A stretch of 21,269 bases of DNA, taken from NCBI GenBank assembly GCA_045612925.1, contig JAZKZX010000075.1, forward strand, positions 1 through 21,269, given 5' to 3'. The notes beneath the pieces were generated by a model. The model made no database searches, was not told the origin of the DNA, and saw nothing but the letters and a program-made list of their open reading frames with translations. Both the position numbers and the translations under genes were made by a program. Numbering within the stretch: position 1 is the first letter of the stretch; each line of letters starts with the position of its first letter. This DNA is from UBA1189 sp045612925 (GTDB taxonomy: Bacteria; Bacteroidota; Bacteroidia; Bacteroidales; Bacteroidaceae). Shown piece by piece: positions 6,957 to 15,974 of the stretch.

Positions 6957-9479
6957 ATGAACAGACAATATTCACAGAAGCTTTCAGATATACTCGAGTT
7001 CAGCCGCGAGGAGGCCGGACGACTCCGTTGCGATAGCATAGGCCCCGAGCACTTGCTGCTGGCACTGCTACGCGATGGCGATAACAATGCAACAACCGTA
7101 TTGAGCAAGCTGCACATCGACCTACCCAGCCTCAAAGCTGAAATCGAAAACGATATCGAGCGTTGCAACACATTCAACGACACAGCACGCTCACTCGACC
7201 TCAACGCTACAGCCAACAAGGTGATGCGCCTATGCCTACTCGAGGCACGAGTGCTCAAGAGCGCTATCGCCGATGCCGAACATCTGCTCTTGGCTATACT
7301 CAAGGACGGGCACAACATGGCTGCCGACATTTTGTCACGAAATGAGGTAAACTATGACAAAGTGTTCGACCTGCTCTCAATCAAGTCGGATTCAAATAGC
7401 AACCCAAGCATGGGAGGCGACTTCTTCGAAGACGATGAGGAGGATGACGAATTCCCTGCGGAACGACCCAACAAAGCTGGGCAAACAGTATCGTCAAAAA
7501 GTCAACAGCAGAAATCGTCAAGCGACACACCCGTCATCGACAACTTCAGCGTAGACATGACACGAGCTGCTGCAGAAGGGAAGATGGATCCTGTCATCGG
7601 ACGAGACAAGGAGATAGAGCGCCTGGCACAAATCTTGAGCCGACGCAAGAAGAACAACCCCGTACTTATCGGTGAGCCCGGCGTGGGTAAATCGGCTATC
7701 GTGGAGGGACTGGCACTGCGCATCGTGCAGAAGAAGGTGTCGCGCATCCTCTTCGACAAGCGCGTGGTAATGCTCGACATGGCTTCGGTAGTGGCGGGCA
7801 CAAAGTATCGCGGCCAATTCGAGGAGCGCATACGCTCTATACTCAACGAGCTGCAGAAGCACCCCGAAATCATCCTCTTCATCGATGAGATACATACCAT
7901 CGTGGGAGCAGGTTCGGCTGCCGGATCTATGGACGCTGCAAACATGCTCAAGCCTGCACTTGCCCGCGGCGAGATACAATGCATCGGTGCTACCACACTT
8001 GACGAGTACCGCAAGACCATCGAGAAGGATGGTGCATTGGAACGCCGATTCCAGAAGGTGGTGGTGGATGCCCCCGACGCCGAGGAGACGCTGCACATCT
8101 TGAGAAATATCAAGGACCGCTACGAGGATCACCACAATGTACAGTATACCGACGAGGCCATCAAGGCTTGCGTAAGCCTATCGGCACGCTACATCACCGA
8201 CCGATGCTTCCCCGACAAGGCCATCGATGTACTCGACGAGGCTGGCTCGCGTGTGCACCTTACCAATATACAGGTGCCCGAGGAGATCGAGCAGCAAGAG
8301 GCTCGCATCGCGGATGCACAAGCACAGAAGAACCTCGCCGTCAAGAACCAAAACTACGAGCTGGCTGCCGAATACAGAGACCAGGAGCGTCGTCTCGAGC
8401 ATGAGCTCAACGAGATGAAGCGCAACTGGGAAGCAAGCCTCAAGGATCATCGTCAGACCGTCGACGAGGAGAAGATAGCTGAGACGGTATCCATGATCAC
8501 TGGAATACCCGTGCAACGCATGGCACAATCTGAAGGCATACGACTCAAAGGTATGCGCGAGGCATTGAACAACTGCGTTATCGCCCAGGAGAAGGCCATC
8601 AACAAATTGGTGAAGGCTATCCAGCGCAACCGTCTCGGATTGAAGGACCCCAACCGACCTATCGGAACATTCATGTTCCTCGGCCCCACTGGTGTAGGTA
8701 AGACGCTCTTGGCTAAAGAACTTGCACGCCATATGTTCGGTTCAACAGATGCCCTCATCCGTGTAGACATGAGCGAATTCATGGAGAAGCATACGGTATC
8801 GCGTCTCGTGGGTGCGCCTCCGGGATATGTAGGTTATGAAGAGGGCGGACAACTCACCGAGCGAGTGCGCCGTCGCCCCTACTCGATCATCTTGCTCGAT
8901 GAGATTGAGAAGGCACATGCCGATGTCTTCAACCTCCTGCTTCAAGTGACCGACGAGGGACGACTAACCGATGGTAATGGCAGACTCATCGACTTTAGAA
9001 ACACTGTTATCATCATGACCTCTAATGTGGGCTCACGACAGCTGAAGGACTTTGGTCGTGGTGTAGGCTTCTCGACCCAGATGGAGTTTGATGACAAGGA
9101 ACATTCGCGCAGCGTGATACAAAAGGCACTCAACAAGACCTTCTCGCCCGAGTTCCTCAACCGTATCGACGAGATTGTCACCTTCGACACCCTCGATAGC
9201 ACTGCACTGCGTACTATCGCCGACCTTGAAGTAGACAAACTCATACAACGACTCGGCGCTCTGAATATCCAGGTAAGTGTCGATGAGGAGGCACGCGACT
9301 ACATCAGCCGTAAGGGATATGACCCGCAATATGGAGCCCGACCACTGAAACGTGCCGTACAGACCTACCTCGAAGATGAACTTTCAGAAATGCTTATCGA
9401 AGAGGGTATAGAAGGCGAACAACAGATACTTGTCACCTACGACAAAGAGGCCGATAAATTGAAGTACACAAGAGCATGA
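6957..9479 (+). CDS. clpC: ATP-dependent Clp protease ATP-binding subunit ClpC
   Basis: ClpC is a hexameric AAA+ unfoldase that feeds proteins to ClpP. All expected parts are present in 840 residues. The double Clp N-domain covers about 1-145 and is followed by an acidic, Ser/Gln-rich linker (about 155-190). AAA module 1 has Walker A GEPGVGKS (239-246), Walker B ILFIDE (306-311) and arginines near 363-364. A UVR-type middle segment follows at about 450-490 (QNYELAAEYRDQE). AAA module 2 has Walker A GPTGVGKT (576-583), pore loop GYVG (623-626), Walker B IILLDE (644-649), sensor 1 TSN (688-690) and sensor 2 GARPLKR (793-799). VGF at 703-705 sits where the ClpP-docking loop is expected. The short middle region and UVR motif favour ClpC over ClpB. 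Its last four bases overlap the acetyltransferase start. Confidence 0.95.
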   Translation: MNRQYSQKLSDILEFSREEAGRLRCDSIGPEHLLLALLRDGDNNATTVLSKLHIDLPSLKAEIENDIERCNTFNDTARSLDLNATANKVMRLCLLEARVLKSAIADAEHLLLAILKDGHNMAADILSRNEVNYDKVFDLLSIKSDSNSNPSMGGDFFEDDEEDDEFPAERPNKAGQTVSSKSQQQKSSSDTPVIDNFSVDMTRAAAEGKMDPVIGRDKEIERLAQILSRRKKNNPVLIGEPGVGKSAIVEGLALRIVQKKVSRILFDKRVVMLDMASVVAGTKYRGQFEERIRSILNELQKHPEIILFIDEIHTIVGAGSAAGSMDAANMLKPALARGEIQCIGATTLDEYRKTIEKDGALERRFQKVVVDAPDAEETLHILRNIKDRYEDHHNVQYTDEAIKACVSLSARYITDRCFPDKAIDVLDEAGSRVHLTNIQVPEEIEQQEARIADAQAQKNLAVKNQNYELAAEYRDQERRLEHELNEMKRNWEASLKDHRQTVDEEKIAETVSMITGIPVQRMAQSEGIRLKGMREALNNCVIAQEKAINKLVKAIQRNRLGLKDPNRPIGTFMFLGPTGVGKTLLAKELARHMFGSTDALIRVDMSEFMEKHTVSRLVGAPPGYVGYEEGGQLTERVRRRPYSIILLDEIEKAHADVFNLLLQVTDEGRLTDGNGRLIDFRNTVIIMTSNVGSRQLKDFGRGVGFSTQMEFDDKEHSRSVIQKALNKTFSPEFLNRIDEIVTFDTLDSTALRTIADLEVDKLIQRLGALNIQVSVDEEARDYISRKGYDPQYGARPLKRAVQTYLEDELSEMLIEEGIEGEQQILVTYDKEADKLKYTRA

Positions 9480-10012
9480 TACAATGGCATCAGATAGAGA
9501 GTCAAGCGAGCCCCTACTGGGACTCGCTTGCACTCGTTTATCATACCTCGTTCCCCATCGATGAGCAACGCCCCATAGAGAACATCGCACACCTCATCGA
9601 GTTTGATGAGCGGTTTGTCGCATATGCCCTCACCGATATGACTGATACCTTCATCGGACTGCTCACGACATGGGAATTTGAAAAGTTTGTCTACATCGAA
9701 CACTTTGCCATCACCCCTACCCTGCGCTCACAAGGCTATGGCACAGAGACTATAAAGATGCTTATTGCACGACTCAACAAACCCATCATTCTCGAAGCCG
9801 AGCCGCCTGCCGACGAACAAAGCATCCGTCGAATACGCTTCTATGAGCACTTAGGACTTACACTGTACGATTTTCCCTACACACAGCCTGCCTATACTCC
9901 AGAGAAATGCCCCGTAAGGCTTTGCCTTATGGGAACCATAGACGCCAACAAGGAGTCGATCGCCCTCGTGAGCAAAACACTACACAAAGAGGTGTATAGC
10001 GTAAAGGCATGA
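9476..10012 (+). CDS. GNAT family N-acetyltransferase
   Basis: This 178-residue protein carries the acetyl-CoA binding motif A of the GNAT fold, with RSQGYG (84-89) preceded by the beta-strand VYIEHFAI. Motif B is RFYEHLGL (about 121-128). The substrate cannot be read from the sequence. The ATG lies in ATGA, overlapping the clpC stop by four bases, which implies translational coupling to clpC. The two could be linked functionally (for example protein or metabolite acetylation under stress) or merely share a promoter. Length is ordinary for the family. It converges on the M1 peptidase with a 25-base gap and no obvious terminator. Confidence 0.85.
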   Translation: MIQWHQIESQASPYWDSLALVYHTSFPIDEQRPIENIAHLIEFDERFVAYALTDMTDTFIGLLTTWEFEKFVYIEHFAITPTLRSQGYGTETIKMLIARLNKPIILEAEPPADEQSIRRIRFYEHLGLTLYDFPYTQPAYTPEKCPVRLCLMGTIDANKESIALVSKTLHKEVYSVKA

Positions 10013-10037
10013 GAAATGGCAAGCAAGCAACCAACCA

Positions 10038-12533
10038 TCAATCATTGACTACCTGCAAGACCTTATTCTTGAGAAGCTGGGGATAATCAGGGTGTGAAAT
10101 AAAGAAGTTTTCTACCTCAAGGAGAGCTGCATCGCTATAGTGATGTCTCAATAATGCTCGTGCCCATTTCTTTGGAAAGAAGATGTCACCCGTGCGCTGT
10201 ACCTCTTGCAAAACCTCCAAGCCTGGACGTACATACTTGACGGAATAACCCTCACGAGTGGGATGATTGAGATAAGTCAATGCCTTCTCGGCCCATGGCT
10301 CGACACGGCGATTTTCGGCATTAAGCAATTGGGCAAACACAGCGTCCATCGCCATAGTGTCAGGAGAGAGGGCTTGAGATACAAAATCAAATTCGCGTAT
10401 GCGGTCGGGATTGGCAATGCGAGTACGCTGGGTATGCAAGATCTCCCTATGACTCTCAGGAAAATGTAAGGACAGTTCGTAGGACAGGTTTGTATAGTCG
10501 CGCTCGCTCAGCAAGGGATGGGATTGTCGCTTCCACACTCCGTACAAAAGTTCTAAGGTTTGAGGTGTACGAGCATGAGAGATAAGACAACGCATGAGCT
10601 GCAAACGACACGACACGATGGGATGATCCTCGGACACTTGCCATAGGTAAGACTCTATATCCGCTGTACCCACCTCGCGTAGCGGACCACCGAGATATCC
10701 GCATAGGGTCGATGCTACAAGTTCGTTGCGCTCATGAGGAAGTCCTGCGAGCAGCGCACCTAACCAGGCATCGGCCCCAAGCAAACGGGATTGGTAGTTC
10801 TCATGTAAAATCATCAATAAGGACTGACGAGCTGTATCATCATCCACATCATGCCAATGGGCAAGTAACCATGACATAGTTTCGGGAGTAGGAATAAAAA
10901 GTCCGTACCCGCGACCATCTATATTGGGGAGTATAGCACGAGTACCCTTAGGTATGGATAAAGCAACACGCTCTGTAGATAGGTTAACCTCTACCACCCT
11001 CTCACAATCATCCCCAACGAAGGAGATGGCAAAGCGTTGGGGCCATATCAATGAGCGCCCCCAAGGATCGTGCTGGACAATCTCAAGCGTATCCTCATGA
11101 CTTAAGAATTGGATGTGAGGCATACCCTTTTCATTCACCCAAACATCGCTAAAAGATTTCAAATCTGCATCACACCGGGCATCAAGAATAGCTATCAGAT
11201 CAGCCCATGTAGCATTACCGTAGGCAAATGTCGTCAAATACTCGTGTATACCCTCACGGAATGACTCCTCACCCATCATCTCTACTAATTTACTCATCAT
11301 CACAGGGGCCTTATTGTAGATGATATTGCCATAGACGAGTCCGGCATTGCGCAAATTATCCAACTCTTGTCGTATAGCATTGGTGCCCAGGGTGCGATCT
11401 TCGCTCAATGATGTAGCGGTGTAATTCTTTATAAAGTTCAGCTTGTGATTTACTTCAGGAAACAATGGTTCCGTAATGCGTGCAGCAAAGTAGTTGGCAA
11501 ATACCTCTTTGGTCCAAACATCATCAAACCAAGCCATCGTAACATAGTCACCAAACCACATGTGAGCAGTTTCGTGCGCTATGAGTTCGGCACGAGACAA
11601 CTCCTCGTCCAATGTAGGATGCTCACCCAAGAACAACCGTGTATCATTGTATAGCGTAGCTCCAGTATGCTCCATACCACCATATTGAAAACCTGGCAAT
11701 ATAATCAAGCTATACTTAGCAAAGGGATAGGCAATGCCCGTGTACTCCTCGAGCCTATGGAGAGACGATACGACTTGCTCAAAGATAACCTCAAGCTGAG
11801 ACACTTTATGCTCATCGACCTCTCGATGATATGCCGCTATCGTGCGATCCCCATCTTGATAATCGACCCGTTGTAACTCGCCCGTAACAAAAGAGAAAAG
11901 ATAGGTACTCAGAGGCTCGGTCGGCTTGAAAGTGATATGCTTCCGTCCTTCGGAAACGTAGAGTGTATCAACCTCAGTATTCGATACAGCCTCCCATGAT
12001 TGGGGCACCTCGAGCTGTAAAGTAAACTCGGCCTTTAAATTAGGTTGCTCAAAACAAGGGAACACCGTCCTTGCACGATCGGGGACAAGCAATGTATAGA
12101 GATACTCATCGTTGCGATTGAGCGATTGCTCACCCGCTGTGAAGATAATCTCTACACGATTCTCTCCTCTTCGCGTATTCTCACGAGGAATGATGATATG
12201 CTCGTGAGAAAAGATATAATCGCTAATCTTACCATTTACCCAAACTTGGTGTATCAGCTCTTCCCGTTCGCGGAAGTCAAGTATCACCTCCTGCCTCCGT
12301 GGCAAAGTGAAGCGTATACACACCTCGGCATCGATAGACTCGCTACTCTTTTCTGGAATGTCAAATCGTAGACCATACCTCAAATTGCCGATAGTATGCT
12401 TACGCCATTGAGCCAGCTCTATGGACACACCTTCATCGTAAATCTTATCGTTAGAAAGGTTTCTATAACAGCTTGACATCAACATTATCAATGCTAATAC
12501 GATACTTTGGTAAAGAATTCTCATTTCAATCAA
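10038..12533 (-). CDS. M1 family metallopeptidase, predicted lipoprotein
   Basis: This 831-residue zinc aminopeptidase-like protein has a lipoprotein signal: a short basic start, a hydrophobic stretch (residues about 6-19) and lipobox LMSSC with the lipidated Cys at residue 22. It is therefore predicted to be anchored in the envelope outside the cytoplasm. The gluzincin motif is HETAH (His320, Glu321, His324) with the third ligand Glu343 in WTKEVFANY, the exact x18 spacing of M1. The exopeptidase motif reads GGMEH (285-289) instead of GAMEN, with His for Asn. Tyr406 in IIYNKAP fits the transition-state tyrosine. The N-terminal beta domain covers about 40-215; the C-terminal part (about 540-831) looks helical and poorly conserved. 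ATG at 12524 is an alternative start. The peptide products would suit an amino-acid-fermenting anaerobe (inference). Confidence 0.92.
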   Translation of the reverse strand: MIEMRILYQSIVLALIMLMSSCYRNLSNDKIYDEGVSIELAQWRKHTIGNLRYGLRFDIPEKSSESIDAEVCIRFTLPRRQEVILDFREREELIHQVWVNGKISDYIFSHEHIIIPRENTRRGENRVEIIFTAGEQSLNRNDEYLYTLLVPDRARTVFPCFEQPNLKAEFTLQLEVPQSWEAVSNTEVDTLYVSEGRKHITFKPTEPLSTYLFSFVTGELQRVDYQDGDRTIAAYHREVDEHKVSQLEVIFEQVVSSLHRLEEYTGIAYPFAKYSLIILPGFQYGGMEHTGATLYNDTRLFLGEHPTLDEELSRAELIAHETAHMWFGDYVTMAWFDDVWTKEVFANYFAARITEPLFPEVNHKLNFIKNYTATSLSEDRTLGTNAIRQELDNLRNAGLVYGNIIYNKAPVMMSKLVEMMGEESFREGIHEYLTTFAYGNATWADLIAILDARCDADLKSFSDVWVNEKGMPHIQFLSHEDTLEIVQHDPWGRSLIWPQRFAISFVGDDCERVVEVNLSTERVALSIPKGTRAILPNIDGRGYGLFIPTPETMSWLLAHWHDVDDDTARQSLLMILHENYQSRLLGADAWLGALLAGLPHERNELVASTLCGYLGGPLREVGTADIESYLWQVSEDHPIVSCRLQLMRCLISHARTPQTLELLYGVWKRQSHPLLSERDYTNLSYELSLHFPESHREILHTQRTRIANPDRIREFDFVSQALSPDTMAMDAVFAQLLNAENRRVEPWAEKALTYLNHPTREGYSVKYVRPGLEVLQEVQRTGDIFFPKKWARALLRHHYSDAALLEVENFFISHPDYPQLLKNKVLQVVND

Positions 12534-12549
12534 ATTAGGATTATATGTA

Positions 12550-12557
12550 CAAAATTA
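12550..12557 (-). promoter_or_regulatory. Possible -7 element of the M1 peptidase gene
   Basis: Read on the minus strand, 12557-12550 is TAATTTTG, which fits TAnnTTTG. No TTTG lies at the proper distance upstream, and the leader would be only about 10-20 bases. This is a weak call. Confidence 0.35.
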
Positions 12558-12619
12558 CAAAAAAAACGCTTTGCTGAAAGGTTTTTCCATTACAAGCATA
12601 TTTCAAAGATGTGTATTGC

Positions 12620-12650
12620 TTGGTTTTTCGCACTACTTACACTATCTTTG
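12620..12650 (+). promoter_or_regulatory. Promoter of the panE-MFS unit
   Basis: TATCTTTG (12643-12650) is an exact Bacteroidetes -7 box. TTG at 12620-12622 lies 20 bases upstream as a partial -33 element. The leader to the panE ATG at 12721 would be roughly 65 bases. Confidence 0.6.
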
Positions 12651-12720
12651 TAAGATGATAGAATGAAAACTATCAATCATGATTATAACACTAAACTGTT
12701 AACTATAAACAACACGAACT

Positions 12721-13728
12721 ATGCGTATCGCAATATATGGAGCCGGGTCGCTCGGCACAATTTTGGGAGCATACATCAGCAAGGCTGGTGTGGAAATAGC
12801 ACTCATCAATCGTAACAAGGCACACATAGAGGCCTTGCAGACACGCGGTGCTCAGGTGACGGGCACGGTGCAGTTCACACAGAAGGTCAAGGCATATACG
12901 CCTGACGAGATGAACGGCAAGTATGACATCGTGTTCCTCATGACCAAGCAACAACAGAATGCCGAGGTGGTAACCATGCTCAAGGAATACCTTGCCGAGG
13001 ATGGCGTATTGGTGACCTTCCAGAATGGTCTGCCCGAGGTGCAGATAGCTGACATCGTGGGCGAAGAGCGCGTACTGGGTTGCACGGTGGCGTGGGGCGC
13101 CACGATGCAGGGGCCTGGCGTGTGCGAACTGACGAGCGAGCCTGATGCCCTGTCATTTGCGCTGGGAGCCCTAACAAAGAAGAGAAGTAAACACTTCGAC
13201 AAGGTGAAGGAGCTGCTCGAACTGATGGGTACGGTAGAGGTGGAAGACAACTTTATAGGTACGCGATGGAGCAAACTGCTCATCAATGCAGCCTTCTCGG
13301 GCATGAGCGCCGTATTGGGATGTACCTTCGGTGAAGCTGCAGGACCGCGTGCATCGCGACATATAGTGCAAGCACTCATCAAGGAGTGCATCGATGTATG
13401 CCGCAAGGGTGACATACGCATCGAGCCAGTACAAGGCAAAGATATCGTGAAATTGCTCGACTATAGCAACCCCGTAAAAAAGGCCATTTCGTTCTTCATC
13501 ATACCCATCGCCATACGCAAGCACGCCAAACTGAAGGCAAGCATGCTACAGGACATCGAGAAGGGCAAACTCACCGAGGTGGATGCCATCAATGGTGCCG
13601 TATCGGCATATGGGCGCAAGGTGGGATTCCCCACACCTGTCAATGATAAGGTGGTGGAGATCATACACAAGATAGAACGAGGCGAGCTAAAGCCTGGAGT
13701 GGAAAACCTGAAACTCTTCGACATGTAA
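12721..13728 (+). CDS. panE: 2-dehydropantoate 2-reductase (ketopantoate reductase family)
   Basis: PanE reduces ketopantoate to pantoate with NADPH in pantothenate/CoA synthesis. The 335-residue protein begins with a Rossmann fold and dinucleotide motif GAGSLG (7-12). QNG (101-103) carries the conserved Asn, and Lys185 in TRWSKLLIN is the expected catalytic lysine. The family signature SMLQDIEKGKLTEVDAINGA (274-293) includes the conserved Glu286. Some family members act on other 2-oxo acids, so the substrate is likely but not certain. No other pantothenate gene is nearby. The MFS transporter follows after 42 bases in the same direction, suggesting an operon and a possible transport link. A promoter is visible at 12620-12650. 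Confidence 0.88.
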   Translation: MRIAIYGAGSLGTILGAYISKAGVEIALINRNKAHIEALQTRGAQVTGTVQFTQKVKAYTPDEMNGKYDIVFLMTKQQQNAEVVTMLKEYLAEDGVLVTFQNGLPEVQIADIVGEERVLGCTVAWGATMQGPGVCELTSEPDALSFALGALTKKRSKHFDKVKELLELMGTVEVEDNFIGTRWSKLLINAAFSGMSAVLGCTFGEAAGPRASRHIVQALIKECIDVCRKGDIRIEPVQGKDIVKLLDYSNPVKKAISFFIIPIAIRKHAKLKASMLQDIEKGKLTEVDAINGAVSAYGRKVGFPTPVNDKVVEIIHKIERGELKPGVENLKLFDM

Positions 13729-13770
13729 GAGGAAGAATGCATATACACCAATAACTAAATAAAACTAACA

Positions 13771-15144
13771 ATGACTAAGCAATTGCAACAAACACTGCGC
13801 GACTCTAATGTAGCGCGCTGGACGGCACTCGTGATCGTGTCGTTCACCATGATGTGGGGTTACTTCCTCACTGATGCCATGTCGCCCCTGATGACTATGC
13901 TCGAGGTGGAGATGGACTGGACAAGCTCTGACTTCGGTATCTTCAACTGGGCATACTGCTGGTTCAATGTGTTCCTCTTCATGCTCATCTTCGGAGGTAT
14001 GATTCTCGACAAGCTGGGCGTGCGCATCACCGGTATTGCTACCTGCGCCCTGATGGTGATAGGTGCGTTCATCAAGTACTATGCCGTGGAGTACATCTCA
14101 CCGGGTCCCGATGCGGGATATATCTTCGGCATACGCACTCAAGTGATGGTGGCAAGCCTTGGCTATGCTATCTTTGCTGTAGGTACCGAGAACTGCGGTA
14201 TCACCGTAACGAAGGTAATCGCCAAGTGGTTCAAGAGCAAGGAGATGGCGCTCGCCATGGGTACACAGGTGGCAGTGGCTCGCTTGGGTACGGCAATGGC
14301 CATGATCGTGAGCCCCCTCATCGTGAAAAACTTTAGCATGTCGACTCCTCTACTCTTCGCCCTCGTGCTCATCGGCATCGGACTCGTGGCTTACTGCGTG
14401 TTCTGCGTGATGGATAGCAAGCTGGACAAGCAGCTCGTGGCTGAACAGAACGATGCTGAAGATGATACCTTCCATGTATCAGACCTCAAGCTCATCATCA
14501 CCAATAAGGGTTTCTGGCTCATTGCACTCCTGTGCCTGATGTTCTATTCTGCCGTGTTCCCCTTCATGAAGTATGCAACCTCACTCATGGAGAATAAGTA
14601 CGGCATGTCCAATGTATGGGCAGGATGGATCCCTGCACTCATCCCCATGGGCAACCTCATCATGACACCGCTCTTCGGCGGCATCTACGACCGCAAGGGT
14701 AAGGGAGCAACTATCATGATCATCGGATCGGCTATGCTCATCGGTGTGCATGTGCTCTTTGCATTGCCTGTGCTCAACTACTGGTGGTTTGCCGCCTTCA
14801 TCGCTATCGTACTCGGAGTTGCCTTCTCACTGGTGCCTTCGGCCATGTGGCCTTCAGTGCCCAAGATCATCCCCGAAAAACTGCTCGGCGCAGCCTATGC
14901 ACTCATCTTCTGGGTACAGAACATCGGCTTGGGCTTCGTGCCACTGCTCATCGGATGGCTGCTCAACGAGTACTGTATCGTGGGCGAGCGCGTGGTAGAC
15001 GGACAGGTATTCAAGCAATATGACTATACCCTACCCATGTGCGTATTCGCTTGTTTCGGTATCATAGCCCTGCTTCTCGCCTTCGCACTCAAGAAGGAAG
15101 ACAAGCGCAAGGGATACGGACTGGAGTTGCCGAACATTAAGTAA
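13771..15144 (+). CDS. Major facilitator superfamily transporter
   Basis: This 457-residue inner-membrane protein has about 12 hydrophobic segments in two halves. The MFS loop motif A appears twice, as GGMILDKLGVRI (about 75-86) and GGIYDRKGKG (303-312). A hydrophilic central loop (about 214-245, KLDKQLVAEQNDAEDD) separates the halves. The Lys/Arg-rich C-terminus is cytoplasmic. The substrate cannot be assigned. The general look is that of the organic-anion and dipeptide (MFSD1-like) branches rather than drug exporters, but this is a low-confidence impression. Its place 42 bases behind panE suggests it could carry a 2-oxo acid, a hydroxy acid or a pantothenate precursor. A long hairpin lies directly after the stop codon. 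Confidence 0.88.
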   Translation: MTKQLQQTLRDSNVARWTALVIVSFTMMWGYFLTDAMSPLMTMLEVEMDWTSSDFGIFNWAYCWFNVFLFMLIFGGMILDKLGVRITGIATCALMVIGAFIKYYAVEYISPGPDAGYIFGIRTQVMVASLGYAIFAVGTENCGITVTKVIAKWFKSKEMALAMGTQVAVARLGTAMAMIVSPLIVKNFSMSTPLLFALVLIGIGLVAYCVFCVMDSKLDKQLVAEQNDAEDDTFHVSDLKLIITNKGFWLIALLCLMFYSAVFPFMKYATSLMENKYGMSNVWAGWIPALIPMGNLIMTPLFGGIYDRKGKGATIMIIGSAMLIGVHVLFALPVLNYWWFAAFIAIVLGVAFSLVPSAMWPSVPKIIPEKLLGAAYALIFWVQNIGLGFVPLLIGWLLNEYCIVGERVVDGQVFKQYDYTLPMCVFACFGIIALLLAFALKKEDKRKGYGLELPNIK

Positions 15145-15152
15145 CAAAGACA

Positions 15153-15208
15153 AAGGCGAAGACGGAAATCGCCATCCGGATGGTTGGTATTCTTTTCGTC
15201 TTCGCCTT
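15153..15208. repeat. Long stem-loop with nested palindrome between the MFS gene and trmO
   Basis: AAGGCGAAGACG (15153-15164) pairs perfectly with CGTCTTCGCCTT (15197-15208). The 32-base loop holds a second palindrome, CCATCCGGATGG (15172-15183). The stem is strong but is not followed by a T-run on the plus strand (it continues CATAAAAAAAG), so it is not a standard terminator in that direction. It may still limit or stabilise the MFS transcript 3' end, and it ends 20 bases before the trmO ATG. Confidence 0.6.
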
Positions 15209-15228
15209 CATAAAAAAAGAAATCCCTC

Positions 15229-15936
15229 ATGACCATCACTCCCATCGCCCACTTCCATAGCGCCTTCCCCACAAAGTTTGGCATACCGCGCCAGAGCGGC
15301 ATCGTCGACGAGTTGCGTGGGCGCATCGTATTCGAGCCTACCTACCGCAATGCCGATGCCTTGCGCGGACTCGAGGGCTTCGATTACCTATGGATACTAT
15401 GGGAGTTCTCGGCCAACCGAAGTGCCCAAGAGCGAGGTGCTACGGCATGGCAGCCCACAGTGCGTCCACCACTGCTCGGGGGAAACACGCAGATGGGCGT
15501 ATTTGCCACACGCTCACCCTACCGTCCCAATCCCATAGGACTATCGTCGGTAAAGATAGAATACATAGAAATATCTGACAAAGAGGGCCCCATAATCTAT
15601 GTATTAGGCGCCGACCTCATGGATGGCACTCCCATCTACGACATCAAGCCCTATGTGGCCTATGCTGATAGCCATCCCGATGTGCGAAGCGGATTCGTGG
15701 ACGAACGACGCTGGCAGGAGCTCACCGTAGACTTCCCGCAAGAGCTACAATCACACTTCGCCCCCGAAAGCCTCGCCGCACTCACCCGAGTGCTCGCCCT
15801 CGACCCACGGCCACAGTATCAGGACAACCCTGAGAAGGTATATGGCATGCCCTACGAAGAGTATGACATACGCTTCCGTGTGAACAATGGAATACTCACA
15901 GTACTGGAAATAAAACAAATAGACAATCGTGACTAA
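15229..15936 (+). CDS. trmO: tRNA (N6-threonylcarbamoyladenosine-N6)-methyltransferase TrmO (TsaA/YaeB family)
   Basis: TrmO uses S-adenosylmethionine to methylate t6A37 to m6t6A in ACY-decoding tRNA-Thr, aiding decoding. The 235-residue protein shows the family core MGVFATRSPYRPNPIGLS (89-106), preceded by the beta-barrel start (ITPIAHFHSAFPTKFGIPRQ). The DLMDGTPIYDIKPYV stretch (129-143) follows, then the C-terminal signature LDPRPQYQ (191-198), typical of full-length bacterial TrmO. The ATG at 15229 fits the family N-terminus. ispE follows 38 bases downstream on the same strand, so the pair is probably co-transcribed. A strong hairpin separates it from the MFS gene. Confidence 0.93.
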   Translation: MTITPIAHFHSAFPTKFGIPRQSGIVDELRGRIVFEPTYRNADALRGLEGFDYLWILWEFSANRSAQERGATAWQPTVRPPLLGGNTQMGVFATRSPYRPNPIGLSSVKIEYIEISDKEGPIIYVLGADLMDGTPIYDIKPYVAYADSHPDVRSGFVDERRWQELTVDFPQELQSHFAPESLAALTRVLALDPRPQYQDNPEKVYGMPYEEYDIRFRVNNGILTVLEIKQIDNRD

Positions 15937-15974
15937 TGAAAAGATTATTGTCTGAATTATAAAATACTAAACCC

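Noticed and set aside
7502..8135. Two long minus-strand frames (about 200 residues) opposite clpC
   Set aside because: They are shadows of the conserved AAA module; no start context and no recognisable domain.
12852..13439. 195-residue minus-strand frame opposite panE
   Set aside because: Ser/Cys/Pro-rich reverse reading of a well-supported gene; no promoter or family features.
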